This document shows, in pieces, positions 44,616 through 53,819 of a stretch of DNA of 64,000 nt. This DNA is from Gillisia sp. Hel1_33_143 (lineage in GTDB: Bacteria; Bacteroidota; Bacteroidia; Flavobacteriales; Flavobacteriaceae): the NCBI RefSeq assembly GCF_900104765.1, contig NZ_LT629737.1, positions 186,001 to 250,000 of the forward strand. Direction: 5' to 3'. Position numbers and translations under genes: made by a program. Below the pieces are notes generated by a model. It made no database searches. It saw only the letters and a program-made list of their open reading frames with translations, and had not been told where the DNA came from. The first letter of the stretch is position 1, and every line of letters starts with the position of its first letter.

Positions 44616-44706
44616 CGGTACTTACTCATCATTCGTATGTCAGCAATTGACACTGCTAATGGCCGATAATAATTATACTTCCGTAATTGATCGATTGATA
44701 CTTTAA

Positions 44707-46053
44707 TTAGAGCATATGAGGAATATCAGATGCCATTGTTGGATACGTAAATATCATGGCTCTAATCTCATCCAATTTAATTTTAGTCTTTATGGCCATC
44801 GCAAAAATATTAATGACTTCCTCTGCATTGGGTCCAATTAAATGAGCGCCCAAAATTGTTTGAGTCTCTTCGTCAATAATAGTTTTAAATGCATATTCCG
44901 GAACGTTCAATCGCTTTGCATTAAACCAATCTTCCGCAGATTTATAGTTCACTTTATATTTTATTCCCTCCGCTTTTACCTGCTTTTCAGTTAAGCCAAC
45001 GGAAGCCATAGTGGGTAAAGCAAAAACAACTGTTGGCATTGGCGGATAACTCACTTCTTTTTTATTTCCTTTAATAAGGTTGGATGCAAGAACATGTCCT
45101 TCCAAGACCGCAACGGGAGTTAAAGGAAGTCCTTGTGTATCTGCCGAATCTCCTGCTGCATAAACGTTAGGGTTAGAAGTGCTTTGTAAATACTTGTTTA
45201 CCTCAATTCCCTTTTTTGAATATGAAATATTTGCCTTTTCCAAATCAAGGTCAAAAATAGCTGGTGGCCTGCCCGCAGAATTAAAAACCGTCTTTGTGGT
45301 GAAGGTGATTTCTTTGCCATTTTTATTTCCTTTCACATTATAACCTTTTTCGGTTTTTTCTATACCGGTGACTTCAGTTTCCAGAATTAAATTAACCCCT
45401 AAATTTTTTGTTGCTTCTACCAGATGTTTTACAATATCCTGTTCAAAGTTTTCTAAAGGGTTTTTACCACGATGTACTATGGTTACTTCAGCACCAGCAC
45501 GCGCAGCGATATGTGCAAACTCAAATGCAATATATCCTCCCCCTATAAAAAGCAAAGATTGAGGCAGTTCTTTAAGATTAAGAAAATCGGTACTTGAAAG
45601 GGCATGTTCACTACCTTCAAAATCAAGTATCCTTGGTTTTGCCCCAGAAGCGATCACAATTTTATCTGCTTCAATAACCTCATCACCTACTTGCAAGGTA
45701 TTATTTGATAAAAATTGGGCAGAAGTGTGATAAGTGTCTATATCTTTATTTTTATATCCTTTTTCTATTTTGGGTGGCATAGCATCCACAAAAGACTGTT
45801 TAAATGCCATGATATCCTCCCAATTAATTTTGGGTACGGTATCTATTCCATTTCCTTTAAGCCTTTGGGAAAAATCGCGAACCTCTGTTGCTCCTATGAT
45901 CACTTTTTTAGGATCACAACCTCTTAAAGCACAGGTGCCGCCATATGGTAATTCATCTGTTATCCCAACCTTAAGGCCTTTGGAAGCACATTTGTTGGCC
46001 ACGGTCATTCCGGACATCCCAGAACCAATTACAAATACATCATATTTTCTCAT
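44707..46053 (-). CDS. MerA-like FAD/NAD(P) oxidoreductase
   Basis: Class-I pyridine nucleotide disulfide oxidoreductase of 448 residues: FAD motif GSGMSGMTVA, redox disulfide CALRGC (C41, C46), NAD motif GGGYIAFEFA and the C-terminal dimer domain (FTYPTMASD). It has no HMA domain and no C-terminal Cys pair, so it is not a full mercuric reductase. Such short relatives often accompany mer operons in Bacteroidota. It lies 115 bases downstream of merB, separated by a gap, and may be transcribed with it. Confidence 0.85.
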   Translation of the reverse strand: MRKYDVFVIGSGMSGMTVANKCASKGLKVGITDELPYGGTCALRGCDPKKVIIGATEVRDFSQRLKGNGIDTVPKINWEDIMAFKQSFVDAMPPKIEKGYKNKDIDTYHTSAQFLSNNTLQVGDEVIEADKIVIASGAKPRILDFEGSEHALSSTDFLNLKELPQSLLFIGGGYIAFEFAHIAARAGAEVTIVHRGKNPLENFEQDIVKHLVEATKNLGVNLILETEVTGIEKTEKGYNVKGNKNGKEITFTTKTVFNSAGRPPAIFDLDLEKANISYSKKGIEVNKYLQSTSNPNVYAAGDSADTQGLPLTPVAVLEGHVLASNLIKGNKKEVSYPPMPTVVFALPTMASVGLTEKQVKAEGIKYKVNYKSAEDWFNAKRLNVPEYAFKTIIDEETQTILGAHLIGPNAEEVINIFAMAIKTKIKLDEIRAMIFTYPTMASDIPHML

Positions 46054-46168
46054 AATTTAAATTTTAAGTTATGTTAGTTTTTTCTTTTTGTTATATAAAC
46101 ATTGTTTTCTTTTTATTTAAAGAGATAGGTATAAATTACCTTTACGTTATCCTGAAATTTTGAACTCA

Positions 46169-46780
46169 TTAACAGCATTTGGACCCACTAGAATTAGAAA
46201 AAAATTGTTCAACAGGATAAATATTTCCTGTTGGATTTTTAATTCGCCATTTATTGGCAGACAGTTCATTTTCAAAAAAATTGGAATATTGGCAGAAACT
46301 CGACCTGATATCACAACTGTCAGCTTTTTCAATCCATGAAATAAAGATTGGAACTGGCTTGGTCCATTCAAGGAGGTTATCTGAAATTGATAGCTTTACG
46401 GGGTTTCCGGTAATCGGATCTTTTGAAATTATTTCCCATCGATGCATTAAATACCTAGGTAATAAAATAGTATCCATAGCACACCAGGCATACAATGACT
46501 TATTATCAAAGTTTAATTGATGCGCGGTCTTGTTCAATGAAAGTCCTACATAACCGGTAATATTCCCATCTCTATTGGTCTCGCCGTACAACTTTATTAT
46601 CTCATGCGCCTTATAGATAGGAACGTCCATTAACTGAGCAAAAAGAACAGGGTGCAGGGGTTTTCCTTTGAGTAATTCCCAATAAACTTTATCACTATTG
46701 GGCAAGTCTAATTCCTCCAATAATTGTTCAAAACCATTAATAGATTTATGATCCCAAAATGTTATTTCCTTACTCTTCAT
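46169..46780 (-). CDS. merB: Organomercurial lyase
   Basis: Cleaves C-Hg bonds in methyl- and phenyl-mercury, releasing Hg(II) for MerA. The catalytic triad is intact: C100 and D103 in LYAWCAMDT, C163 in SSFCQYSNFF. N-terminal winged-helix part (about 1-80) is family typical. Unusually the protein ends SSGSKCC, a vicinal Cys pair that proteobacterial MerB lacks; the same kind of pair ends MerA. Located downstream of merA and the DUF2652 gene. Confidence 0.9.
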   Translation of the reverse strand: MKSKEITFWDHKSINGFEQLLEELDLPNSDKVYWELLKGKPLHPVLFAQLMDVPIYKAHEIIKLYGETNRDGNITGYVGLSLNKTAHQLNFDNKSLYAWCAMDTILLPRYLMHRWEIISKDPITGNPVKLSISDNLLEWTKPVPIFISWIEKADSCDIRSSFCQYSNFFENELSANKWRIKNPTGNIYPVEQFFSNSSGSKCC

Positions 46781-46804
46781 TATAATGTCATTGAAATCAA
46801 TAGT

Positions 46805-47407
46805 TTAATCAAATTTTAAATACCGATAATTTATAGTTCTGATTTCCTCAATACCCTGAGATTTATTTTCCAATTCGAAAATTTGCATGGAATTTTGTCC
46901 ATACTGGGCAAAGAAATTTTCTGTAGCAAGAATATATTCTTTCATTGATAATTCATTCTTCAGTAGTCTGTGGGCCACAATTACTTCTGCTCCATAAAGT
47001 TTGCAAAAATCATTGATCATAACAGATCCCATTTCTCCATAGTGAAGAATGAACTTTAAACTAAGCTCCCCTAAAAGAGCACATGCTCCACAAGAACAAT
47101 CTGTTGCAATTATTTTCTTCAATTGATGATGAAATGCCCTGTGCATTGAAAAACATTGATCGATAATTTCATCCACGGAATGGTCATTTTCGAAACTGTA
47201 AAACAATATGGCATCTCCTTCTATTTCTGAAACCTGAAGTCCAAGCTTGTTGTTTTCCAATATAGCCTCCAACAAGAGCGCAATATTCACTTGACTATAT
47301 TGTAGATCAGCGGCAGCAATGTATTTTGTAAAACCAGTAATATCTGGAATTAACAATAATCCTGGCAACACGCCTTTCTTTAGTTGAATACATCTCGAAA
47401 CTCCCAT
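46805..47407 (-). CDS. DUF2652 protein (cyclase-like fold)
   Basis: About 200 residues, with LIPDITGFTKYI at the N-terminus and GDAILFYSF, both reminiscent of class III nucleotide cyclase strands. The metal-binding Asp positions are partly conserved, but cyclase activity is not established. A CSCGAC motif (about 110-115) could bind mercury. GTG at 47422 would overlap merA; ATG at 47407, four bases after the merA stop, is preferred. Position between merA and merB makes it a part of this mer operon. Confidence 0.75.
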   Translation of the reverse strand: MGVSRCIQLKKGVLPGLLLIPDITGFTKYIAAADLQYSQVNIALLLEAILENNKLGLQVSEIEGDAILFYSFENDHSVDEIIDQCFSMHRAFHHQLKKIIATDCSCGACALLGELSLKFILHYGEMGSVMINDFCKLYGAEVIVAHRLLKNELSMKEYILATENFFAQYGQNSMQIFELENKSQGIEEIRTINYRYLKFD

Positions 47408-47411
47408 TTTA

Positions 47412-49151
47412 TCAGCTTGCACAACAGCTTAATTTAGAAACATCTTTTCCAAAGGTAATTGCTGCTAATTTTATGCCTTCACCCAGTGTTAAGTATGGGT
47501 AAAAACTTTCTGCCAAATCTTTTACTGTAATACCAAATTTAATAGCCATACTCAATTGTTGTATCAATTCGCCACCTTCGGGTGCAATTACTCTAGCACC
47601 AATTAGCTTATCGGTTTCAGTATTGCGAATCAATTTTATGAAACCCCTTGTATCTTGTGCTGCCAATGCTCTAGGTACATGGATTAGATCCAATTTCGAT
47701 ACTTCAAAAGGAATTCCCGCTATTTCGGCTTCCACTTCATCCAGTCCTGCTCCCGCAATTTGAGGGTCTGTAAATACCACCCAAGGCAATGAGGAATAAT
47801 CTAATTTATTTTTTGATAAAGAAAATGCATTGTTTATTGCAGCACTACCTTCAGTAGCAGCTGTATAAACAAATGGTGGTGTATTGGTGACATCACCTGC
47901 CGCATAAATATTAGAAACATTAGTTTCCAATTTTTCATTAACTATAACATGTCCACTTTTGCTTAAGTTAATGTCAATGTTTTCAAGACCTAATTTAGAC
48001 GTATTGGGTTTTGTTCCAGTAGCGACAACAATATGTCCCTTTTCAATGATTTGAGTTGTAGTACCGTCGGGACAGTTACAGTGAATAATGGTATCTGTTC
48101 CCTGTTTTTCAACTTTAAATGCCCTGAAATTAGGAAAGATTTCGATCCCTTCCTTCTTCATTTGCACTTCCAATACATCTGTAATGTCCTTGGTCTGACT
48201 TCTTAAAGGCCTATCGGTAAATTCTATGATACGCACTTTTACACCTAATCGATTGTATGCCATGGCAATTTCCAGCCCGATATAACCAGCACCCATAATG
48301 GTTAGGCTTTCAGGTTTTTCTTCTAAATCGAATAGCGAAACATTGGTTAAATAACCAACCTCGTTCAAACCTTCAATGTTTGGGATGTTTGTTGTTGCCC
48401 CTGTAGCTATAACAATGTTAGTTGCGGAGTATGTATCTTTTCCATCCACAAGAATGGTTTTATTATCTACAAATTCAGCCCATCCTTTTAACATGGTCAG
48501 GTTTTTAAAATCACTGACCACATCCATATATTTCTGTTGTTGAAGAGCAGCAACCAATGCTTTCTTGTCTTTGATAACTTGTGTAAAATCAATCTCAACA
48601 CCTTGGGGCTTAATACCTTCAAAATTGGAATGTGTAGCGTGATATACTGTTTCGGCAGCTCTAATTAAGTTTTTTGAAGGTACACAACCAACATTTACAC
48701 AAGTGCCCCCAAAATCTAAACCTCCATTTACCATTAGTATTGTGAGTCCTAAACTTTCCGCCTTGATGGCTGCTGAAAATGCTGCCGAACCACCACCTAT
48801 AACAATTATATCATAATTGTATTTCCCTTTAGTAATAGATGCTTCTTTATTCGTGGTTTCTATAGTATCAGAAGCACAGCAATCCTCTTTTTCAACACCA
48901 TTAACAACCAAATAACTACCAACCCCATTTACGGCATTAATCAATGCTTCTTTAGTCATTTTGGTGGTATCGATGGTAAACTCTCCTTCTCCAGTTTCGT
49001 GGTTTACTGAACTATTAAAAACGCCAGTAGTTTTATTCAAATCTTTTTCGATATGTGATGAACAACCAGAACAAGTCATTCCGTTAATTTTTAATGTTAC
49101 GGATTCTTTAGTTGTTGGCATAGCTTGTTTCTTTTTAAATATATTCTTCAT
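47412..49151 (-). CDS. merA: Mercury(II) reductase
   Basis: Reduces Hg(II) to volatile Hg(0) with NADPH. N-terminal HMA domain (GMTCSGC, C27 and C30), FAD motif GGGSAAFSAA, redox disulfide CVNVGC (C151, C156), NAD motif GAGYIGLEIA and the C-terminal Cys pair SCCAS (576-577) that passes Hg(II) to the active site. An extra CC at 91-92 lies in the linker. Complete at 579 residues. Upstream are merP-like, merTP and the regulator in the same direction. Confidence 0.97.
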   Translation of the reverse strand: MKNIFKKKQAMPTTKESVTLKINGMTCSGCSSHIEKDLNKTTGVFNSSVNHETGEGEFTIDTTKMTKEALINAVNGVGSYLVVNGVEKEDCCASDTIETTNKEASITKGKYNYDIIVIGGGSAAFSAAIKAESLGLTILMVNGGLDFGGTCVNVGCVPSKNLIRAAETVYHATHSNFEGIKPQGVEIDFTQVIKDKKALVAALQQQKYMDVVSDFKNLTMLKGWAEFVDNKTILVDGKDTYSATNIVIATGATTNIPNIEGLNEVGYLTNVSLFDLEEKPESLTIMGAGYIGLEIAMAYNRLGVKVRIIEFTDRPLRSQTKDITDVLEVQMKKEGIEIFPNFRAFKVEKQGTDTIIHCNCPDGTTTQIIEKGHIVVATGTKPNTSKLGLENIDINLSKSGHVIVNEKLETNVSNIYAAGDVTNTPPFVYTAATEGSAAINNAFSLSKNKLDYSSLPWVVFTDPQIAGAGLDEVEAEIAGIPFEVSKLDLIHVPRALAAQDTRGFIKLIRNTETDKLIGARVIAPEGGELIQQLSMAIKFGITVKDLAESFYPYLTLGEGIKLAAITFGKDVSKLSCCAS

Positions 49152-49186
49152 ATTTATCTAATTCATTTTATTGAAACCTAAAAAAA

Positions 49187-49546
49187 TTAAACCTTTCCTT
49201 TAATGTTCTCTTTTAATAATTCAACTTTATATCCTTTCTTTTCAATTACTTTTTTCAAGGCTTCAATATTTGTTTTTGAATCATCAAACTCGATAATGGC
49301 TATATCACCGGGATATTCAACTGAATGTTCCAAAACACCATCAACTTCTTTAAGGGCACTGTAAATTGTATTTGAGCAGCCAGCACAAGTAATTCCGGTA
49401 ATTTTAAACTTAACTGTTTTTGCTGTTTGTAGATTGTTGTTTATTTCTCCTGTTTTGTCGCTTTTTGAAGCAGTACAACATTGTGCTCTAGCCTGAAATG
49501 AGGTTAATGATAAAGCTAAAACAACGATTACTAATAGATTTTTCAT
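49187..49546 (-). CDS. merP: MerP-like exported HMA protein
   Basis: Signal peptide (ending ...FQARAQ) then CC and an HMA domain with GITCAGCSNTIYSALKEVDG. It is slightly longer than classical MerP. It collects Hg(II) in the periplasm and passes it to MerT-type proteins. It lies between merA (36 bases) and merTP (17 bases). Confidence 0.85.
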   Translation of the reverse strand: MKNLLVIVVLALSLTSFQARAQCCTASKSDKTGEINNNLQTAKTVKFKITGITCAGCSNTIYSALKEVDGVLEHSVEYPGDIAIIEFDDSKTNIEALKKVIEKKGYKVELLKENIKGKV

Positions 49547-49562
49547 AATATTCTTTTTGTGT

Positions 49563-50186
49563 TTATTTATTTACAACTTTATAGCCTGTGGAATTAATTG
49601 CTTTTTCTATATCTTCCTTTGAGGTTTTTGTATCGTCAAATTTCACTTCTGCCTTCTCGTTTTCATAGGATACCTCTACATGTACAATACCTTCTAATTC
49701 ATTTACAGCATGCTTTATGTGTTCTTCACAAGACGTACAGGTCATTCCCTTGACATCAAAGTTTACAGTTTGAATATCTGATTGACTTACAATCACAATA
49801 TCCTTTTTATTTTCCGGATAAAAGATTTTTGAATAATACGGGAAAGCCAACATTAATACCGAGAATATTGTCACCAAGCCAAGGAATGTTTTGGACTTAA
49901 AAAAAGAAGGTTTTTCGTCTTCATCACAAGCGCAGTCTATCTCTTCTTGAGTTTTTGGTTTTAGTTTTTGATACCAAGCGAAAGCCAACACTAAAACCGT
50001 GATCCCAATTAAATAAGGCCTAAAAGGTTCCATCCAAGAAAAAGTGGAAGCAAGACCGGTAGTCCCGGAAATTAATGCCAATACGGGCGTTATACAACAA
50101 AGAGAGGCGGCTGCAGCCGTAAGTAGCCCAGCTCCCAAAAGCTTGCTGGATTCGTTCTTTTGTGTAGATTTTGAAATTGTTTTCAT
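49563..50186 (-). CDS. merTP: MerT-MerP fusion mercuric transporter (MerTP)
   Basis: Three membrane helices with the MerT Cys pair in SLCCITPVLALIS and a second pair in IDCACDEDE, then a C-terminal HMA domain with KGMTCTSCEEHI. MerTP fusions are typical of Bacteroidota mer operons. It transports Hg(II) to MerA in the cytosol. It is the first structural gene after the regulator. Confidence 0.9.
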   Translation of the reverse strand: MKTISKSTQKNESSKLLGAGLLTAAAASLCCITPVLALISGTTGLASTFSWMEPFRPYLIGITVLVLAFAWYQKLKPKTQEEIDCACDEDEKPSFFKSKTFLGLVTIFSVLMLAFPYYSKIFYPENKKDIVIVSQSDIQTVNFDVKGMTCTSCEEHIKHAVNELEGIVHVEVSYENEKAEVKFDDTKTSKEDIEKAINSTGYKVVNK

Positions 50187-50236
50187 TATTTTGAACTTAT
50201 TTTAATTTTTTTATTTGGGAATGATTATCATCCAGT

Positions 50237-50614
50237 TTAAACCGCAATTTTATTTGTTTTTATACTTCGGAAAATATCGGCGAGAATATGCTCTTCACCA
50301 TCATTCAAGGAATAATAAAGGGTTTGCCCATCCCGGCGAGAAGAGATAATTCCGGCATCCTTGATTTTACGAATGTGTTGAGAAATAGCCGGCACACTCA
50401 TTTCTAAGATATCGGCAATATCACAGGGACATAGTTCACCTTCCATTTCAAGTAAAAACAAAATTTTAAGCCTTACCTTATTTCCTGCAATCATCAAAAC
50501 CTTGCTCATAAAAGAAAAATCATCTTCTCTTTTGGCAATTTCACTTTGACAAGTAAAAATTTGCTCGTGATTGGCCTCACTTCGGGTACATAGAATTTCA
50601 AAATTCTTTTTCAT
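50237..50614 (-). CDS. ArsR/SmtB-type mer regulator
   Basis: Winged-helix repressor of 125 residues: LKILFLLEMEGELCPCDIADILEMS with a CPC metal site in helix 3, recognition helix VPAISQHIRKIKDAG and wing RRDGQTLYYSL. It would release DNA on Hg(II) binding. A palindromic site overlaps its -33 box (50664-50677). Bacteroidota mer operons commonly use ArsR-type repressors rather than MerR. Confidence 0.9.
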   Translation of the reverse strand: MKKNFEILCTRSEANHEQIFTCQSEIAKREDDFSFMSKVLMIAGNKVRLKILFLLEMEGELCPCDIADILEMSVPAISQHIRKIKDAGIISSRRDGQTLYYSLNDGEEHILADIFRSIKTNKIAV

Positions 50615-50633
50615 GATTTATATATTATATATG

Positions 50634-50677
50634 CAAATATATCATTAAATGTTTATTTAAGCAAATACTTAAGTATT
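50634..50677 (-). promoter_or_regulatory. mer promoter with palindromic operator
   Basis: Read on the - strand: TTTG (50662-50665), 20-base spacer, TATATTTG (50634-50641). The perfect palindrome AATACTTAAGTATT at 50664-50677 overlaps the -33 box, so a bound ArsR-type protein would block the polymerase. Confidence 0.7.
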
Positions 50678-50789
50678 AAATTTAAAAAGCCGAAAGAATT
50701 AGATTCCTTTGCTCTACAGTAAGGTTTGTGGGTTAAAACAATTGTTTCTAATGCAAGTTAGGCTTTTCTGCTTATGGATAATCTTTTAC

Positions 50790-50845
50790 GTTTTTGGTGT
50801 AGCATAGGCTTGATTCTAACAGCAAATGTGTATGGCTTTAAGAGT
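50790..50845. repeat. Dispersed intergenic repeat, copy 2
   Basis: Shares TTTTTGGTGTAGC and AGCAAATGTGTATG with the copy at 44429-44483. It runs into the last codons of the arsenite pump gene (stop at 50838). Confidence 0.6.
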
Positions 50846-51884
50846 TGGCTTTTCCGTAATATTTTTTTCGCAACCAAAAGGAAACTCGAACTAATAAAAT
50901 CAATGCAGGAACTTCAACCAATGGACCAATTACTCCTGCAAATGCTTGCCCTGAATTCAGTCCGAAAACAGCAATGGCAACTGCAATCGCCAATTCAAAA
51001 TTATTCCCGGCTGCTGTAAATGCTACAGCTGTCGTTTTATCATATTCTGCTCCTGATGCTTTAGTAACGAAAAATCCAATGATAAACATTAACGTAAAGT
51101 AAATAAGCAAAGGAACTGCAATAATCACAACGTCCATTGGTATTTCCACAATCAATTCTCCTTTTAGCGAGAACATTACCACAATCGTAAATAAAAGCGC
51201 AATTAAAGTTATTGGCGAAATTGTCGGAATGAATTTTTTTGTGTACCAATCCTCTCCTTTAAGTTTTACCAATATTAATCTGCTTAAAATTCCCATTACA
51301 AACGGAATGCCTAAATAAATAGCGACACTTTCTGCAATTGTGCCAATTGAAATATCCACAATAGCACCTTCAAATCCAAAATATGGAGGAAGCACTGTGA
51401 TAAAAATCCATGCATAAAAACTGTATGCAAAGACTTGAAAAATGCTGTTCAAAGCAACTAAACCTGCTCCATATTCACTACTTCCTTCTGCGAGATCGTT
51501 CCAGACCAAAACCATTGCAATACAGCGTGCCAGACCAATTAAAATTAGTCCGACCATATATTCCGGATAATCTCTTAAAAAAGTGATTGCCAATACAAAC
51601 ATCAAAATGGGTCCAATTATCCAATTGAGAATAAGTGAAATAGAAAGGATTTTAGTGTTTCTAAAAACTTTTGGTAAAAGTGAATAATTGACTTTTGCCA
51701 AAGGTGGATACATCATTAATATCAAACCAATTGCAATCGGGATGTTAGTTGTTCCGTTACTAAATGAGTTTATAATATTGGGAAATGTTGGTATAAAATA
51801 CCCAAGTCCTACTCCAACAGACATTGCTACAAATATCCACAAAGTCAGGTTTTTGTCCAGATAGCTTAATTTTTTTGTAGTCAT
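50838..51884 (-). CDS. acr3: ACR3-type arsenite efflux pump
   Basis: Ten-span bile/arsenite/riboflavin transporter of 348 residues. The conserved Cys of the ACR3 family is in [16 protein letters not shown] and the conserved Glu is in [16 protein letters not shown]. It extrudes As(III) in exchange for protons. The arsC start side is three bases away, so the genes are cotranscribed. The 3' end abuts the dispersed repeat. Confidence 0.95.
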   Translation of the reverse strand: MTTKKLSYLDKNLTLWIFVAMSVGVGLGYFIPTFPNIINSFSNGTTNIPIAIGLILMMYPPLAKVNYSLLPKVFRNTKILSISLILNWIIGPILMFVLAITFLRDYPEYMVGLILIGLARCIAMVLVWNDLAEGSSEYGAGLVALNSIFQVFAYSFYAWIFITVLPPYFGFEGAIVDISIGTIAESVAIYLGIPFVMGILSRLILVKLKGEDWYTKKFIPTISPITLIALLFTIVVMFSLKGELIVEIPMDVVIIAVPLLIYFTLMFIIGFFVTKASGAEYDKTTAVAFTAAGNNFELAIAVAIAVFGLNSGQAFAGVIGPLVEVPALILLVRVSFWLRKKYYGKANS

Positions 51885-51886
51885 TT

Positions 51887-52519
51887 TTAAGATTGGATTT
51901 GAGAGAAAACGTAAAATAATTCAGTTGCAATTTGCAGACTTCTTTCATTGTATTTTTCTTTCTGTTGTGGTGTATTATCAAATGCTTTTGGGTCTTCAAA
52001 AGTTATTGGAATACGTTTTTCCGCCCCCGCAATAAAAGGACAACCTCCATCAGCTTGTGAGCAAGTCATAATAGCTGCGAATTTTGATTTTGGGTTAAAA
52101 TCATCATCCAATGTTTTTGAAAACCCAATAATAGGATGTTCATTTTCAGCATATTTAATACTGTAAATAGGATTATTTCCTTCTGAAATTATTTTGACTT
52201 CAAAGCCTGAATTTCCCAAAGTTTCTGCAACCATTGGGAAAAGAGCGGTAGATTCAGTTCCTCCTGAATAACAAAAAACATTTTTAATATCAAAATAGTG
52301 AGCCATTGTTTGTGCCCAAACTTGGGAGAAATGACTTCTACGTGAATTGTGTGTGCAAATGAAGTTTATTCTAATTTCTTGAGCGTTATTGACTTTTGTT
52401 CTGATAAATTCAATTAGGGGTTGCAAGATTTCTTTTCGTTCTACCGATATGTTTTCAACATTCAATGAATTTATAGTGATTTCTATTTTTTTAAATAGTG
52501 TAGTTCTATGTGAAGTCAT
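51887..52519 (-). CDS. arsC: Arsenate reductase, LMW-phosphatase type
   Basis: About 210 residues with the P-loop CTHNSRRS (C55) and the paired cysteines in [11 protein letters not shown], matching thioredoxin-coupled ArsC, where three cysteines shuttle. It reduces As(V) to As(III) for Acr3. The ATG at 52519 is preferred: the longer frame starts at TTG within the operator-like dyad at 52535-52550. Confidence 0.9.
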   Translation of the reverse strand: MTSHRTTLFKKIEITINSLNVENISVERKEILQPLIEFIRTKVNNAQEIRINFICTHNSRRSHFSQVWAQTMAHYFDIKNVFCYSGGTESTALFPMVAETLGNSGFEVKIISEGNNPIYSIKYAENEHPIIGFSKTLDDDFNPKSKFAAIMTCSQADGGCPFIAGAEKRIPITFEDPKAFDNTPQQKEKYNERSLQIATELFYVFSQIQS

Positions 52520-52534
52520 ATAGAATATTTGTTT

Positions 52535-52550
52535 ATTGCGATTATACAAT
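52535..52550 (-). promoter_or_regulatory. Candidate ArsR operator before arsC
   Basis: ATTG-N8-CAAT (CGATTATA spacer) with the same architecture as the dyad in the arsR promoter (ATTG-N8-CAAT at 52917-52932). It lies in the 49-base gap between arsR and arsC and suggests a second binding site for the repressor. Confidence 0.55.
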
Positions 52551-52568
52551 TAATTAATGTAAAATATT

Positions 52569-52901
52569 TTAGCAGCACTCTTCTTTTGTAGAAATATCTT
52601 GATTTAGAAATTGCGACATTGTTTCTTTCATTTTAGTCCAATTTTCGGTGTTGATGCAATAGCAAACACTCGTTCCTTCTACATTTCCTTTAATTAATCC
52701 CAAATGCCTTAATTCTTTCAAATGTTGGGAAATGGTTGGTTGAGCAAGTCCTATTTCCTTTACCAGATCGCCACAATAACAAGTGTTTATTTTAAAGAGT
52801 TGTTCTAGAATAGCAACCCTTGCTGGATGACCAAATACTTTAGCGAATAAGGCAATCTCATTTTGCAGATCGGTAAATATTTCTGTTTTGGCTAATCCCA
52901 T
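52569..52901 (-). CDS. arsR: ArsR-family arsenic regulator
   Basis: Winged-helix repressor of 110 residues: recognition helix AQPTISQHLKELRHLG and wing EGTSVCYCI. Possible metal ligands are CYCGD (in helix 3, like the ELCVCDLC site) and a C-terminal CC (STKEECC), as in ArsR types with C-terminal As(III) sites. It lies divergently from nothing and directly upstream of arsC. The operator dyad starts seven bases before the ATG. Confidence 0.9.
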   Translation of the reverse strand: MGLAKTEIFTDLQNEIALFAKVFGHPARVAILEQLFKINTCYCGDLVKEIGLAQPTISQHLKELRHLGLIKGNVEGTSVCYCINTENWTKMKETMSQFLNQDISTKEECC

Positions 52902-52907
52902 TTTCTT

Positions 52908-52951
52908 AATTATTTAATTGCAATATTACAATTAATAATTAAATCCACAAA
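52908..52951 (-). promoter_or_regulatory. ars promoter and ArsR operator dyad
   Basis: A long dyad AATTATTTAATTG / CAATTAATAATT with an 8-base centre (52908-52940). On the - strand the centre is TAATATTG, a near match to TAnnTTTG (-7), and TTTG at 52948-52951 is the -33 box with a 19-base spacer. The operator thus covers the promoter. Confidence 0.7.
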
Positions 52952-53365
52952 AGTTTATAATATGATAGCTTGTGTAATGCGAAAAATCATTGAGCCGTTT
53001 AGAATTAGAAAGTATATTTTAAAGACGAATAAGTATAGTAATTAACAGAAGTAATCAGGAATATAGAATCGAAATTGCAAACTTATATCAGATCAAGAGC
53101 AATAAGATTTGATTTTTAATAAGGTGTTTTTTTGACTTATCGTTTAAAATCAAATAGCAGGTTTGCACTTAACACCTTAAATAAATTCTTCATTGAGGTA
53201 GAATATGACGTCAAGAGCAATAGTATAATAAAGTAAGTTTTATTTCAGGGGAGAAATTAGATTTATATAGTAATCTTTTATTATAGAAAGATTGAAAAGA
53301 TAGTGGCAAGTTTTTAAAAAAAAATATTAAACTTAAGGAAGTTAGTTTCTGACTTTAAAATATTC
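52952..53365. other. AT-rich gap without a gene
   Basis: No frame of useful length and no repeat. It separates the ars operon from the small HTH gene and is a candidate boundary of the resistance region. Confidence 0.5.
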
Positions 53366-53686
53366 TTAATGCTTAGTTATTGATTTTTCGAACTCAAGAA
53401 TTTCATCATTTGTAATTGAATCATAGATTTTTGCAAAATCATATAATTTATAACCCATTGCTTCAACGATTAAAATTAATGTAGTGGATCTAGGGATAGA
53501 TTTTGAGTTAAATGTATCGGAAACTGTTGCTTTTCTAATATCTGCATCCAAAGCTATTTTATTATAGCTTGTAGCAATTGGATCTAATTTATCATCAATT
53601 TTTTTAAATATTTTACTGGCAACCAAAAGTTTATTTAAGCTTATTGCAATTTTGATATCCATTCCATCCATTAATACCTTTTTCAT
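53366..53686 (-). CDS. Small HTH protein (XRE/Cro-CI-like)
   Basis: 106 residues with one Cro/CI-type helix-turn-helix: YNKIALDADIRKATVSDTFN followed by SIPRSTTLILIVEAMGYKL. No sensor domain. The start is ATG at 53686. Its gene begins 25 bases from a perfect 15-bp hairpin (53711-53746). Could be an accessory regulator or an antitoxin-type protein, but no toxin partner was recognised. Confidence 0.65.
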   Translation of the reverse strand: MKKVLMDGMDIKIAISLNKLLVASKIFKKIDDKLDPIATSYNKIALDADIRKATVSDTFNSKSIPRSTTLILIVEAMGYKLYDFAKIYDSITNDEILEFEKSITKH

Positions 53687-53710
53687 CTATGCAATTAACT
53701 ATTTAACAAA

Positions 53711-53746
53711 TAAAATATCGGTACGCTTTGCCGTACCGATATTTTA
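53711..53746. terminator. Perfect 15-bp inverted repeat
   Basis: TAAAATATCGGTACG / CGTACCGATATTTTA around CTTTGC. It is flanked by A/T-rich runs in both directions, so it could terminate in both directions or act as a leader structure for the HTH gene. Confidence 0.6.
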
Positions 53747-53819
53747 TTTTATATTTGGATTGTATCTTAGTAAATAGATACTTTTTAAATATATTTGCGA
53801 TACTTCTTAAAGTAAAATA

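Noticed and set aside
44707-46053. Second complete merA
   Set aside because: It has the redox CxxxxC, but lacks the HMA domain and the C-terminal Cys pair, so it is only MerA-like.
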